37,426 nt of DNA from an uncultured delta proteobacterium (GTDB lineage Bacteria; Myxococcota_A; Polyangia; Polyangiales; Ga0077539). The stretch lies in the NCBI GenBank assembly GCA_903845045.1, contig CAIMWA010000282.1, positions 1-37,426 of the forward strand, read 5' to 3'. This document shows, piece after piece, positions 15,005 through 23,277 of this stretch (positions are counted from its first letter, which is position 1; every line of letters starts with the position of its first letter). The translations under genes were made by a program, and so were the position numbers. The notes under the pieces are model-generated. The model was not told where the DNA came from. It saw nothing but the letters and a program-made list of their open reading frames with translations, and ran no database searches.

Positions 15005-18000
15005 GTGCCCACGCGAACCCCTTCGATCCGATCGCTCGCTCCGCTGGCCGCGCTGCTGGCCGCCCTCCTCGCCGCATGCACCGGCGACACCGCTGCCGCA
15101 CCGCCTGATCCGAACGCCGACGCGTCGACGTCCGACGCCGGGGCCGACGGCGCGGCGCCTCCCGGCGACCGCGGACCCGTCGAGGAGGGTGCCTGCGCGA
15201 GCGACCAGGACTGCGCGGACACGTCGTATTGCAACGGCTCCGAGCACTGCGTGATGGGGCGCTGCGCGGCGGGCACGAACCCCTGCGACGATCGCTACTC
15301 GTGCACGCGCGACCGCTGCGACGAGGGCACGCGGAGCTGCGCGCACGACCCCGACGACTCGGTGTGCGGGGACCACGACGCATGCAACGGCGTGGAGCGT
15401 TGCGACCCGACGACGCCGGGCGCCATCGCCGGCTCGGGCTGCCAGCCGGTGCACGTCGACGACCAGATCGACTGCGACGACCGCAACACCTGCACCCTCG
15501 ACACCTGCGACGCGACGTTGGGCTGCGTTCACGCCGCCCGCGACCTCGACGGCGACGGCTTCGTCGACCGCGCGTGCACCCTCGACGGAACGCCGCACGG
15601 CACCCAGGGCACGGACTGCAACGACAGCGATCCGCGGGTGTTTCCGGGCGCGCCGGAGATCTGCGACGACGGGCGCGACAACAACTGCAACCTCCTCGTC
15701 GACTACGCGGACACGGCGTTCTGCACGCCGACGAACGACGCGTGCGACCGCGCGCAGGAGATCCGCCTCGCCGGCGAGGCGACGTACAACGTCGTCGGAT
15801 CCACCGTCGGCATCGCGGGCACGCTCGCCACGACGTGCGGGCAGCCGGGGCGCGCCACGGCGCTGTACCGCTTCACCCTCGCCTCGCCCGAGGACATCTC
15901 CATCAACGACGACGACACGGCCGGCGCCGGCGCCTCCATCGCGCTGCTCTCGACGTGCGCCGCCGGGAGCGAGCTTCGATGCGCGCGCGGGCTGTCCGCC
16001 GCGGCGCCGCAGGTGCAGATCCGGTCGGTGCCCGCCGGGACCTATTTCATTGCGGTGCAGACGAGCGTCGCGCGGATCTTTCACCTGCACCTGACGGTGG
16101 GGCACCCGACGACGTCGCCGGCCAACGACGTCTGCCCGACGGCGGGGTCGACGCCGCCGGTGGACCTCGGCGACGGACTGCCGCACGTCGTGTCCTTTGC
16201 AGGTCTGCTGCCCGACTACTCGATGAGCTGCGACACCGGCGCGCCCACGCCCGACGCGGTGTACCCGCTGACGCTCACGGCGCCGCGCAACGTCACGTTG
16301 ACGGGCGTCTCCGCGGCCGGCGAGCGCGTCACCATGGCGCTCTACCGCGACCCGTGCGCCGTCGCGACGGGCGAGATCCGCTGCGCCGCTGCGGTGACGA
16401 CGTCGCGCATCCTTCAGCGGCCGCTCGCCGCGGGGCGGTACTACGTCGTGGTGCGTACGGGCAGCGCGCAGAGCGTGACGCTGCAGGCGACGCTGAGCGA
16501 TCCGACGATGCGCGCGCCGGGCGACGCGTGCCCCGGCCTCGTAGTGACCCCCGATGGACCGCCGCTGACGGTCACCATGACCGGCCTCGACTCGTACCCC
16601 GACGTGGGCACGTCGTGCGGCTCCAACGGCACCGCCGACGGATGGACCGACGCCGTCGCGTCGTTCACGCTGACGACGCCGCGCGACGTGAACATCGCCA
16701 TCGGCGCGTCGGGCTTCGCCTCGCTGCGCCTGCAGCTCCAGACCGACTGCATGGCGCGCACGAGCGTGGTCGGACCATGCGTCACCGGGGCCCCTCCGGT
16801 GCGGCGCTACCGAGGCCTCGGGGCGGGCACGTACTACGTCATCGTGGAGTCCAACGCGCCGCCGCCGTCGTTCTCGCTGACGGTGACGACCACCGCCCCC
16901 GGCGTGCGGCTCCCGGGCGACACGTGCCCCGGCGTCGACGTCGTGCCCGACGGCGCCCCGGGCGTGATCAACCCCGCCGGCTTCGACGTCACGTCGGACA
17001 TCGGCACCTCCTGCGGCTCGGTGCGTCCGACGGACAACTGGACCGACTGGGTGTTCCATTTCGCGCTCGCCACGCCGCGGGACGTCGACCTCACGATGCT
17101 CGGCGGCTCCGCGATGCGCATGCAGCTCGGGTCGTCGTGCGGCGTCGGAGCACCTTCGATCGGCGGTTGCCTCTCGGGGACCACGACGATCGAGCGGCGC
17201 TACCGAAGCCTCCCCGCGGGCGACTACTACGTCGTCGGCGAGCAGGCCGGGACGTCGGGGCTCGCGGGTCCGTTGCGGCTCATCGTCGCGACGTCGGATC
17301 CGGGCGTGCGCGCCGTCGGCGACACCTGCGGAACCGCCGCGGTGCTGACCCCGGACGGCGCTCCGACGGTGCTTCCCATCGGGGGCTTCGACCCGGTGCC
17401 GGACCACGGAACGCCCTGCGGGTCGGCGATGATCTCGGCGCCCTCGTGGACCGACCTCGCCGGCACCTTCACCCTCGCCGCGCCGCGCGACGTGACGGTC
17501 TCCATCTCCGGGACACCGATCACGCAGTTCTTCGCGGTGCTCGAGCACACCTGCGGCGTCGCGACGACGGCCCTGGGCTCGTGCCTCTCCGGTCCCACGG
17601 GCTCGTGGATCCAGCGGTACCCGTCGCTGCCCGCGGGCACGTACTCCATCGTCGCCGAGACCCGGTCGGTGGCTGCGTCGAGCACGGCGACGGTGAGCGT
17701 GACGACGCTGCCTCCGGGGACGACGCCCACGTACCGCCGCGTCGACTCCCCGGCGGACCTCGCGTGGTTCGAGGCGTGCTCGGCGCCGGGCGTGCGGCGC
17801 GTGCTCCCGGGTCAGGACGACAGCCAGACCGTCGATCCGTTGCCGTTCACGTTCCGTTACTGGGGCGTGCCCGTCACGATGGCGGCGAACATCTCGACGA
17901 ACGGCTTCATCAGCCTCGACGGGGCGCCGTCCGCGAGCCTCGGCGGAGCGATCCCCGATCGATCGGCGCCGAACGCGGTGATCGCGGCGCTCTGGCTCGA

Positions 18001-18307
18001 CCTCGTCACCGGTACCGGCGGCATCTGCCTGGCGACCACGGGCACGGCGCCGAACCGGCGCTACGTCGCCCAGTGGGACCACGCGACGTACTACGCGAAT
18101 CGCGCCGCGGACCTCTCCTTCGAGATCGCCCTGGACGAGGGGACCAACGCCATCGACGTGGTCTACCAGACCCTCAGCGCGCCGCCGGCGAGCGGCACCA
18201 TCGGCGTCGAGAACCTCGACGGCTCCGACGGCGTCGTGCTCTGCAGCGGATCGACGTCGTGCGCGGTGATGACCGGCACGCGCTACCGCTGGGTGCCGAC
18301 GCCCTGA
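15005..18307 (+). CDS. Large surface lipoprotein: Cys-rich head, MopE motif, five beta repeats
   Basis: A 1100-residue lipoprotein. GTG 15005 gives a normal signal peptide with lipobox LLAAC (Cys25); longer in-frame starts would place 41 residues of no signal character before it. Domains in order: a low-complexity acidic/Ala linker; a Cys-rich region of EGF-like spacing (about 60-200); a MopE-type metal-binding motif at about 205-233 (DCNDSDPRVFPGAPE then CDDGRDNNCN, D-rich, compare the copper/calcium-binding motif of methanotroph MopE); five repeats of about 130 residues, each with a D-x-C or GDTC start, an APRDV strand and a LPAGTYYVIV end, resembling PPC domains; and a C-terminal beta domain with PFTFRYWGVPVTMAANISTNGFISLDG, nidogen-like. 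It is probably surface-exposed and metal-binding. Function unknown. Confidence 0.88.
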   Translation: MPTRTPSIRSLAPLAALLAALLAACTGDTAAAPPDPNADASTSDAGADGAAPPGDRGPVEEGACASDQDCADTSYCNGSEHCVMGRCAAGTNPCDDRYSCTRDRCDEGTRSCAHDPDDSVCGDHDACNGVERCDPTTPGAIAGSGCQPVHVDDQIDCDDRNTCTLDTCDATLGCVHAARDLDGDGFVDRACTLDGTPHGTQGTDCNDSDPRVFPGAPEICDDGRDNNCNLLVDYADTAFCTPTNDACDRAQEIRLAGEATYNVVGSTVGIAGTLATTCGQPGRATALYRFTLASPEDISINDDDTAGAGASIALLSTCAAGSELRCARGLSAAAPQVQIRSVPAGTYFIAVQTSVARIFHLHLTVGHPTTSPANDVCPTAGSTPPVDLGDGLPHVVSFAGLLPDYSMSCDTGAPTPDAVYPLTLTAPRNVTLTGVSAAGERVTMALYRDPCAVATGEIRCAAAVTTSRILQRPLAAGRYYVVVRTGSAQSVTLQATLSDPTMRAPGDACPGLVVTPDGPPLTVTMTGLDSYPDVGTSCGSNGTADGWTDAVASFTLTTPRDVNIAIGASGFASLRLQLQTDCMARTSVVGPCVTGAPPVRRYRGLGAGTYYVIVESNAPPPSFSLTVTTTAPGVRLPGDTCPGVDVVPDGAPGVINPAGFDVTSDIGTSCGSVRPTDNWTDWVFHFALATPRDVDLTMLGGSAMRMQLGSSCGVGAPSIGGCLSGTTTIERRYRSLPAGDYYVVGEQAGTSGLAGPLRLIVATSDPGVRAVGDTCGTAAVLTPDGAPTVLPIGGFDPVPDHGTPCGSAMISAPSWTDLAGTFTLAAPRDVTVSISGTPITQFFAVLEHTCGVATTALGSCLSGPTGSWIQRYPSLPAGTYSIVAETRSVAASSTATVSVTTLPPGTTPTYRRVDSPADLAWFEACSAPGVRRVLPGQDDSQTVDPLPFTFRYWGVPVTMAANISTNGFISLDGAPSASLGGAIPDRSAPNAVIAALWLDLVTGTGGICLATTGTAPNRRYVAQWDHATYYANRAADLSFEIALDEGTNAIDVVYQTLSAPPASGTIGVENLDGSDGVVLCSGSTSCAVMTGTRYRWVPTP

Positions 18308-18317
18308 GGGCGCGCGC

Positions 18318-19265
18318 TCAGCGGTGCGACGCGAGGTCCGCGACGCTCTCGCCGCGGTGCGTGCGCCCGATGGTGTCGGCGAGGAGCCCCGCGATGCTGA
18401 CCACCTCGATGCGCGGGTCACGCTTCGCGTCGGTGAGCGGGATCGAGTCGGTCACGAGCACGCGTTGCAGCGGCGACGACCGGATGCGCTCGAGCGCCTT
18501 GCCGCACAGCACGCCGTGCACCGCCGCGGCTTCGACGGACGCAGCGCCGAGACGCATCACGAGCTCCGCGGCCTCGACGATGGTGCCGCCGGTGGCGATC
18601 TCGTCGTCGACGATGAGCGCGTGACGCCCGCGCACGTCGCCGACCAGCGCGCGCGGCACGGCGTGCTCGTCGTCGCCGGTGCGGCGCTTGTCGATGACGG
18701 CGAGGTCCACGCCGAGGCTCGCGGCGAAGCGGCCCGCGTCCTTCGCCTCGCCGATGTCCGTCGCCACGACGACGCGCTGCACGGCACCGCCGGCGCCGAG
18801 CGCGCGGCCGAGCACCGGCACCGCGGTGACGTGGTCCACCGGAACGCGAAAGAACCCGTGGATCTGCGGTGAGTGCAGGTCCATGGCGATGAGGCGCTGT
18901 GCACCCGCAGTGACGAGCAGGTCGGCCACGAGGCGCGCGGTGATCGACACGCCGGGCTCGTCCTGCTTGTCCGAGCGCACGTAGGGAAAGTAGGGCAGCA
19001 CCGCGGTCACGCGCCCCGCGCTCGCGCCGCGCAGCGCGTCGATGAGCAGCAGCGTCTCCATCAGCGACTCGTTGACCGGCGGGCACGACGTCTGGACGAC
19101 GTACACATCGCGGTCGCGCACGTTCGACTCGACGCAAACCTTCAGGTTCTCGTTCGAGAAGCGGTTGAAGCGGATGCGCGCGGTGTCCGTGCCGAGGTGC
19201 GCCGCGATGGCGCTGGCGAGGGCCGGGTGCGTCGAACCGGAGGCGATGAGGGGGCCGTCGTTCAT
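18318..19265 (-). CDS. prs: Ribose-phosphate pyrophosphokinase
   Basis: A 315-residue enzyme, the usual length of class I PRPP synthetase. It makes PRPP from ribose 5-phosphate and ATP for purine, pyrimidine, His, Trp and NAD synthesis. Visible motifs: FSNENLKVCVESNVRDRDVYVVQ (N-terminal R-F-S-D/N-G-E region), LPYFPYVRSDKQDEPGVSI (ATP/flexible-loop region), MDLHSPQIHGFF (His of the ATP site), and the PRPP loop VDDEIATGGTI near residue 225, where the usual VDDMIDTGGT has a Glu and an Ala. The flexible-loop RQDRKxxPR is here RSDKQDEPG, a moderate divergence. ATG 19265 fits the family start exactly. It is divergent from the sigma gene across 84 bases. Confidence 0.92.
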   Translation of the reverse strand: MNDGPLIASGSTHPALASAIAAHLGTDTARIRFNRFSNENLKVCVESNVRDRDVYVVQTSCPPVNESLMETLLLIDALRGASAGRVTAVLPYFPYVRSDKQDEPGVSITARLVADLLVTAGAQRLIAMDLHSPQIHGFFRVPVDHVTAVPVLGRALGAGGAVQRVVVATDIGEAKDAGRFAASLGVDLAVIDKRRTGDDEHAVPRALVGDVRGRHALIVDDEIATGGTIVEAAELVMRLGAASVEAAAVHGVLCGKALERIRSSPLQRVLVTDSIPLTDAKRDPRIEVVSIAGLLADTIGRTHRGESVADLASHR

Positions 19266-19349
19266 CGGCCGGGTCCTACCGCATGGCGCGCCGGCGCTCC
19301 AAACCCTTGACGCGCCCGCGGGTGCGGGACGACCCTCGCCGGGCGCGCG

Positions 19350-20033
19350 ATGCCCACGTCCCTCGACCCGAAGCACCGCGACGCGCTCGTGCACGGTCAC
19401 CAGGAGCTGGTGAAGAAGCTGGCGCGGGGAATCCGCCGGGACCTCCCGCGCCACGTCTCCCTCGATGACCTCCTCAGCGCCGGACAGGCCGGGCTGCTCG
19501 ACGCCGCGACGCGCTTCGACCCGACGCGCGGGGCGCAGTTCCAGACCTTCGCGTACTACCGGATCCGCGGCGCCATCTTCGATTGGATCAAGCGCGAGAG
19601 CGCGAGCGACCCCGTGGCACGCGCTCGCTTCGGCGCTCGAGGTGCCGTCGACGACCTGCTCGCGTCACGCGCCGCCGAGGGTGCCGCCGCGGGCGATGCG
19701 CTCGACGCCGCGCGGGCCCTCGCCGGCCTCCTCGAAGAGACGGCCACCGCGTTGCTCCTCGAGGAGACCGCCGCCGCCACCGCCGCGCACGCGCTGCCCT
19801 CGCCCGAGGCCGCCGCCATCGCCCAGGACGAGGCCGAACACGTTCGCGACGCCATGGCTTCGCTGCCGGACAAGGAGCGGCACATCGTCGACGCCGTCTA
19901 TCTCCGCGGCGAGACCATCGAGGACGCCGGCAAGGAGCTCGGCCTCACGAAGAGCTGGTCGAGCAGGCTGCACGCCCGCGCGCTGGGGCTCCTGCGCGAG
20001 CGCCTCGGCGGCGACGCGTCACCGTGGCGCTGA
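19350..20033 (+). CDS. Sigma-70 family factor, FliA/WhiG-like, with Ala/Glu-rich middle
   Basis: A 227-residue sigma factor. Region 2 is clear: LDDLLSAGQAGLLDAATRFDPTRGAQFQTFAYYRIRGAIFDWIKRES (residues about 32-80), the group 3 type with IRGAI-x-D. Region 4 is clear: LPDKERHIVDAVYLRGETIEDAGKELGLTKSWSSRLHARALGLLRERL (about 172-222). Between them, where FliA has region 3, lies an Ala/Glu-rich helical stretch with a near-repeat LLEETATALLLEETAAATAA and no recognisable region 3. Region 4 spacing matches flagellar/sporulation-type sigma factors. No anti-sigma gene is next to it. It overlaps the convergent small membrane protein gene by 15 bases. It may drive a motility, stress or development regulon, but no target can be named. 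Confidence 0.85.
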   Translation: MPTSLDPKHRDALVHGHQELVKKLARGIRRDLPRHVSLDDLLSAGQAGLLDAATRFDPTRGAQFQTFAYYRIRGAIFDWIKRESASDPVARARFGARGAVDDLLASRAAEGAAAGDALDAARALAGLLEETATALLLEETAAATAAHALPSPEAAAIAQDEAEHVRDAMASLPDKERHIVDAVYLRGETIEDAGKELGLTKSWSSRLHARALGLLRERLGGDASPWR

Positions 20034-20207
20034 CGGCGTCGCACCGCCGTAGCTGTGCGTCGGGGCGCGGTGGGCGATGCCCGTTCGATCGGAGAACACG
20101 GCCTGAAGCGTGATCAACGCCGTCAACGCGACGGCCAGGGTGATCACGGCGAGCAGCGCGCGGCGGCCCGAGACGATCTGCGCGTTGCGCGGGATGGGAG
20201 CGGTCAC
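20019..20207 (-). CDS. Small single-pass membrane protein
   Basis: A 62-residue protein with one predicted transmembrane helix (RRALLAVITLAVALTALITLQAVF, about residues 15-38), a cytoplasmic basic N-terminus and a hydrophilic His/Ser/Pro-rich tail. The GTG at 20207 overlaps the TGA of the upstream gene (GTGA), so the two are probably translated together. The gene is too short for standard gene callers and its end lies under the end of the sigma gene. No family recognised. The overlap and membrane helix are the evidence for it being real; codon use could not be measured. Confidence 0.5.
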   Translation of the reverse strand: MTAPIPRNAQIVSGRRALLAVITLAVALTALITLQAVFSDRTGIAHRAPTHSYGGATPSAPR

Positions 20208-20665
20208 GGCCGACAGGATCGCACGACGGCGCCGCGGAGCCAGCCCTCGAGCATGGACCGCGCGCAGGTGCCCTCGCCGAAGGCCGGCGATCGGGCGTGC
20301 GAAGGATCGACGGCGCGGAGCCACAAGGGGCTCTGCAGGGGCGTTGGGCCCGCGGTGAAGGGCGCAACGGCGGCGAGGTCCTCGGCGGCCTCGGAGGCGG
20401 CGCCGGGGGCCGCGTGGAGGTGCATCGGGGCGGTGCCGCCATGGCACGCTGCGGAAGCGCAGCCCGCGGAGCGAAGCGACGGCGCGACGGCCAGCACCCA
20501 GCTCCCCGCATCGAGGTGGTGCGTCGACGGCGTCTGCAGTGGAGGAGGCGCGTCGGTCATGCGCCAGCGCGCGAAGGCGAGGCCTCCCAGCACGGCGACG
20601 GCGAGCACCACCGGGCTGCCAAGGGCGAGACCGGGCGTCGTGGAGGACCCATGCGAGCGGCGCAT
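20204..20665 (-). CDS. Membrane-anchored protein with a C-x4-CH motif
   Basis: A 153-residue protein. An N-terminal helix (SPVVLAVAVLGGLAFARW, about 17-34) serves as signal or anchor. The periplasmic part has SAGCASAACHGGTAPMHLH, with C-x4-CH instead of the usual C-x2-CH heme c site; C-x4-CH heme attachment is known in a few multiheme cytochromes. Only one such site is present, with one more Cys further on (GEGTCARSM) and a final Cys near the C-terminus. A variant heme or a metal site is possible, as is a disulfide. It is divergent from the acyltransferase gene across 76 bases and is followed by the overlapping small membrane protein. I assign no function. Confidence 0.6.
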   Translation of the reverse strand: MRRSHGSSTTPGLALGSPVVLAVAVLGGLAFARWRMTDAPPPLQTPSTHHLDAGSWVLAVAPSLRSAGCASAACHGGTAPMHLHAAPGAASEAAEDLAAVAPFTAGPTPLQSPLWLRAVDPSHARSPAFGEGTCARSMLEGWLRGAVVRSCRP

Positions 20666-20726
20666 CCCCGACGCGTACCAGAGCCCGGCGCGCGCGTCCG
20701 GCTTGTGGCGTTCGGTGCCGCGGCGT

Positions 20727-20732
20727 TAGGGT
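20727..20732 (+). promoter_or_regulatory. -10-like hexamer before the acyltransferase gene
   Basis: TAGGGT ends nine bases before the ATG at 20742; no Shine-Dalgarno site is visible in the gap. Confidence 0.35.
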
Positions 20733-20741
20733 CCGCCCGCC

Positions 20742-22328
20742 ATGGCGGAGGCCGCACCGATCTTTCATTTCAACGACGAGCGGTCGTTCATCGTCGAGGA
20801 GGTCGTCGCGCGCGTCACGCACGCGGCTCCGGACCCGCTGCTGCTGCTCAACGACGCGGCGTGGTGCGAGATCCGCCGCCTCGAGGCGCGGCCGGGCGGC
20901 GAGCGCGCCGAGTACGAGCGCTTTCGCGACCTCGCGCGCACGCTGGGCAAGCTCTCGGACACCGAGCGGCGCCGCAAGGTCGAGGAGGTCTCGCGGCGCT
21001 ACGCGCAGGACATCGCGGGCAACTTCGACCCGCGCGTCTACGCCGTGTCGACGCGGGTGCTCCCCGGCGCGCTCTCGCTGCTGCTCTCGCCCAAGGACCT
21101 GGGCCTCGGCCTGCGCGCCCTCGGCCGCCTCCAGGACTACGTGGTCACGCAGGGGCCCATCGAGCGCATCCGCTCGCTCGCGCGCCGCGGCACGGTGGTG
21201 TTCGTGCCGACGCACCTGTCGAACCTCGACTCCGTGGTCTTCGGCTTCGCGCTGGACCGCGAGGGCCTTCCGCCGGCGACGTACGGCGCGGGCAAGAACC
21301 TCTTCACGAACCCGTTCCTGTCGTTCTTCATGCAGAACCTCGGGGCGTACCGCGTCGACCGCCGCATCAAGCACGGCCTCTACAAGGAGGTGCTGAAGAC
21401 GTACTCGGCGGTGCTCATCGAGCGCGGGTACCACTCGCTGTTCTTCCCGGGCGGCACGCGCTCGCGGTCGGGCATCGTCGAGGAGCGGCTGAAGCTCGGG
21501 CTGATGGGGACCGGCGTCGAGGCCTTCGTGCACTCGCTGCGGCGCGGACACCCGCAGCGCGTGTTCTTCGTGCCGGCGACGATCAACTACATGCTGACCC
21601 TCGAGGCGTCGACGCTCATCGCCGACTTTCTCGCCGAGGTCGGGCGCAACCGCTACATCATCGAGGACGACGAGAGCACCCGCCTCGAGCGCGTCGCGAC
21701 GCTCGTCCGCAAGCTCGCGATGACCACCGGCTCGGTGGTGATCCGCTACGGCGAGCCGATGGATCCGTTCACGAACCGCGTGCTCGACGACGGGCGCTCC
21801 GTCGACGCGCGCGGGCGCACGGTGGACCCGGCGACGTACGTGACGCGCGACGGCCAGGCGGTCATCGACGAGGCGCGCGACGCCCAGTACACGCGGGAGC
21901 TCGGCGAGGCGATCTGCGCGTCGTTCGCGAAGGAGACCGTGCTCCTCGCTTCGCACCTCGTCGCCGGTGCCGCGTTCGCGAAGCTTCGCGAATCGTTCCC
22001 TGGCGAGGACCTCTTCAAGCTGCTCCGGCACCGCGACGAGGTGTTCGTTCCATCCGACGAGCTCGAGCGCCGCGTGGCGGACCTCACGGACCGCGCGCGC
22101 GCCCTCGAGGACCGCGGCGGCATCGTGCTGGGACCTGGCGTCCGCGGCGCGTCGGCCCAGGCGATCATCGGTGCGGCGTCGCGTGCGTGGGCCGGCTACC
22201 ACACGAACGCGGTGCTCCGCGAGACGCACGGCGGCGTGGTGCTCGGCGACACGAACCTGCTGCTCTACTACCAGAACCGGCTCGCGGTGAGCGGCCTCGG
22301 GTTCCACCCGAGCGCGCGGAGGGCGTGA
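20742..22328 (+). CDS. PlsB-type 1-acyl-glycerol-3-phosphate/glycerol-3-phosphate acyltransferase
   Basis: A 528-residue acyltransferase. The PlsC-type block I is VPTHLSNLDSVVF (H-x4-D catalytic pair) near residue 160, block II is GAGKNLFTNPFLSFFMQNLGAYRVDRR, block III is SLFFPGGTRSRSG (the FPEGTRS-like glycerol-phosphate site, with Gly in place of Glu), and block IV is VFFVPATINY. The N-terminal 130 residues have no PlsC match and resemble the helical cap of PlsB/GPAT. The C-terminal part has HLVAGAAFAKLRE and a long helical tail. PlsB-type enzymes place the first acyl chain of phospholipids on glycerol 3-phosphate at the cytoplasmic membrane. The next gene, a GpsA-fold protein, starts one base after this stop. 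Confidence 0.87.
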   Translation: MAEAAPIFHFNDERSFIVEEVVARVTHAAPDPLLLLNDAAWCEIRRLEARPGGERAEYERFRDLARTLGKLSDTERRRKVEEVSRRYAQDIAGNFDPRVYAVSTRVLPGALSLLLSPKDLGLGLRALGRLQDYVVTQGPIERIRSLARRGTVVFVPTHLSNLDSVVFGFALDREGLPPATYGAGKNLFTNPFLSFFMQNLGAYRVDRRIKHGLYKEVLKTYSAVLIERGYHSLFFPGGTRSRSGIVEERLKLGLMGTGVEAFVHSLRRGHPQRVFFVPATINYMLTLEASTLIADFLAEVGRNRYIIEDDESTRLERVATLVRKLAMTTGSVVIRYGEPMDPFTNRVLDDGRSVDARGRTVDPATYVTRDGQAVIDEARDAQYTRELGEAICASFAKETVLLASHLVAGAAFAKLRESFPGEDLFKLLRHRDEVFVPSDELERRVADLTDRARALEDRGGIVLGPGVRGASAQAIIGAASRAWAGYHTNAVLRETHGGVVLGDTNLLLYYQNRLAVSGLGFHPSARRA

Positions 22329-22329
22329 C

Positions 22330-23277
22330 ATGGGAGAGAGGGGATCGCTCGCGGTCGGGGTGCTCGGCGGCGGACGGTGGGGCCTCGCGCTGGCCGCCGC
22401 GGTGACGCGCAACGGTCACTCGGCGATGCTGTACTCGCGACGCCACGAGCTCGCGCCGAACCTCGCCGGAGCCTTCACGCGCACCACCGAGCTCAAGGCC
22501 GTCGCGGCGCACGCGCGGCTGATCCTGCTGGCGGTGCCGTCGTCGGTGCTGCGCGACGTCGCACGGGCCCTCGGCGACGTCACCAACGGATCGCACCTGC
22601 TCGTGCACGGCATTCGCGGCCTCTCGGCCGAGGGGCTGACCCCGCTCTCGCAGGTGCTGCGCGAGGAGACGCCGTGCCGCCGCGTGGGCGCGCTCGGCGG
22701 TCCTGCGCTGGCCGACGACCTGCTCGAGGGGCTGCCCTCGGTGATCGCCGTCGCGTCGCCGTTCGCCGAGGTCACCGACGCAGTGCGCGCTGTGCTCGAG
22801 GGCCCGCGCATGCGCGTCTCGGTGAGCCGCGACCTCGTGGGCCTCGAGTGGGCCAGCGCGCTCAACGGCGTGCTCTGCGTGGCGCTGGGCTACGCGCGCG
22901 CCATCGGCATTCCTGCGGCGCTGCTCGGCGGCGTGATGGTGCGCGGGCTCCACGAGGCGGCGCGCATCGCCGTGGCCGCCGGCGCCGACGAGCGAAGCCT
23001 GTTCGAGCTCGCGGGCGTGGGCGATCTGCTCGCCGCGATGGGGCAGGACGACCGCCCGGAGTGCCGCCTCGGCGCGGCGCTCGCCAACGGCGCGACGCTC
23101 GCCGACGCGCTCGCCGACTCCCCTGTGCGCATCGAGGCTCCGACGCTGGTTCCGCGCGTCGTGGCGTTCGCGCGCAGGCACCGCGTCGACGCGACCTTGT
23201 TCGAGAGCATCGAGAGCGTCTTCGTCGGAACGCTGGACCGCGAGACGCTCGTCGCGCGCCTCATGCAGCGACGCTGA
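22330..23277 (+). CDS. GpsA-fold protein, predicted catalytically inactive
   Basis: A 315-residue relative of NAD(P)H glycerol-3-phosphate dehydrogenase. The nucleotide fold is intact: VGVLGGGRWGLALAAAVTRNGH (GxGxWG). LGGPALADDLLEGLPS matches the GPxFAxE segment. The C-terminal helical domain aligns over full length. The reductase residues do not: the Lys of the SKG/TKG motif is His93 (LVHGIRG), the Lys of the ALKN motif is Asn179 (ASALNGV), and the Arg-Asn substrate pair is Pro243-Glu244 (DDRPECRLG, same spacing as QSRNRRFG). Family knowledge says these Lys, Arg and Asn residues bind or protonate DHAP. So it probably binds NAD(P)H but does not reduce DHAP. It may regulate the acyltransferase encoded one base upstream. 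A changed substrate is the alternative. Confidence 0.85.
   Translation: MGERGSLAVGVLGGGRWGLALAAAVTRNGHSAMLYSRRHELAPNLAGAFTRTTELKAVAAHARLILLAVPSSVLRDVARALGDVTNGSHLLVHGIRGLSAEGLTPLSQVLREETPCRRVGALGGPALADDLLEGLPSVIAVASPFAEVTDAVRAVLEGPRMRVSVSRDLVGLEWASALNGVLCVALGYARAIGIPAALLGGVMVRGLHEAARIAVAAGADERSLFELAGVGDLLAAMGQDDRPECRLGAALANGATLADALADSPVRIEAPTLVPRVVAFARRHRVDATLFESIESVFVGTLDRETLVARLMQRR

Noticed and set aside
12109..15276. A 1055-codon open frame on the reverse strand under the TolB-like gene
   Set aside because: Only its last 202 codons (the pilin) are real. The rest is an Arg/Ala-rich shadow of the forward gene with no domain, and stop codons are scarce at this GC.
20055..20729. A 224-codon forward open frame upstream of the acyltransferase
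   Set aside because: Low-complexity Arg/Ala/Gly composition with no motif; the reverse strand in this place encodes two small membrane proteins joined by a GTGA overlap.
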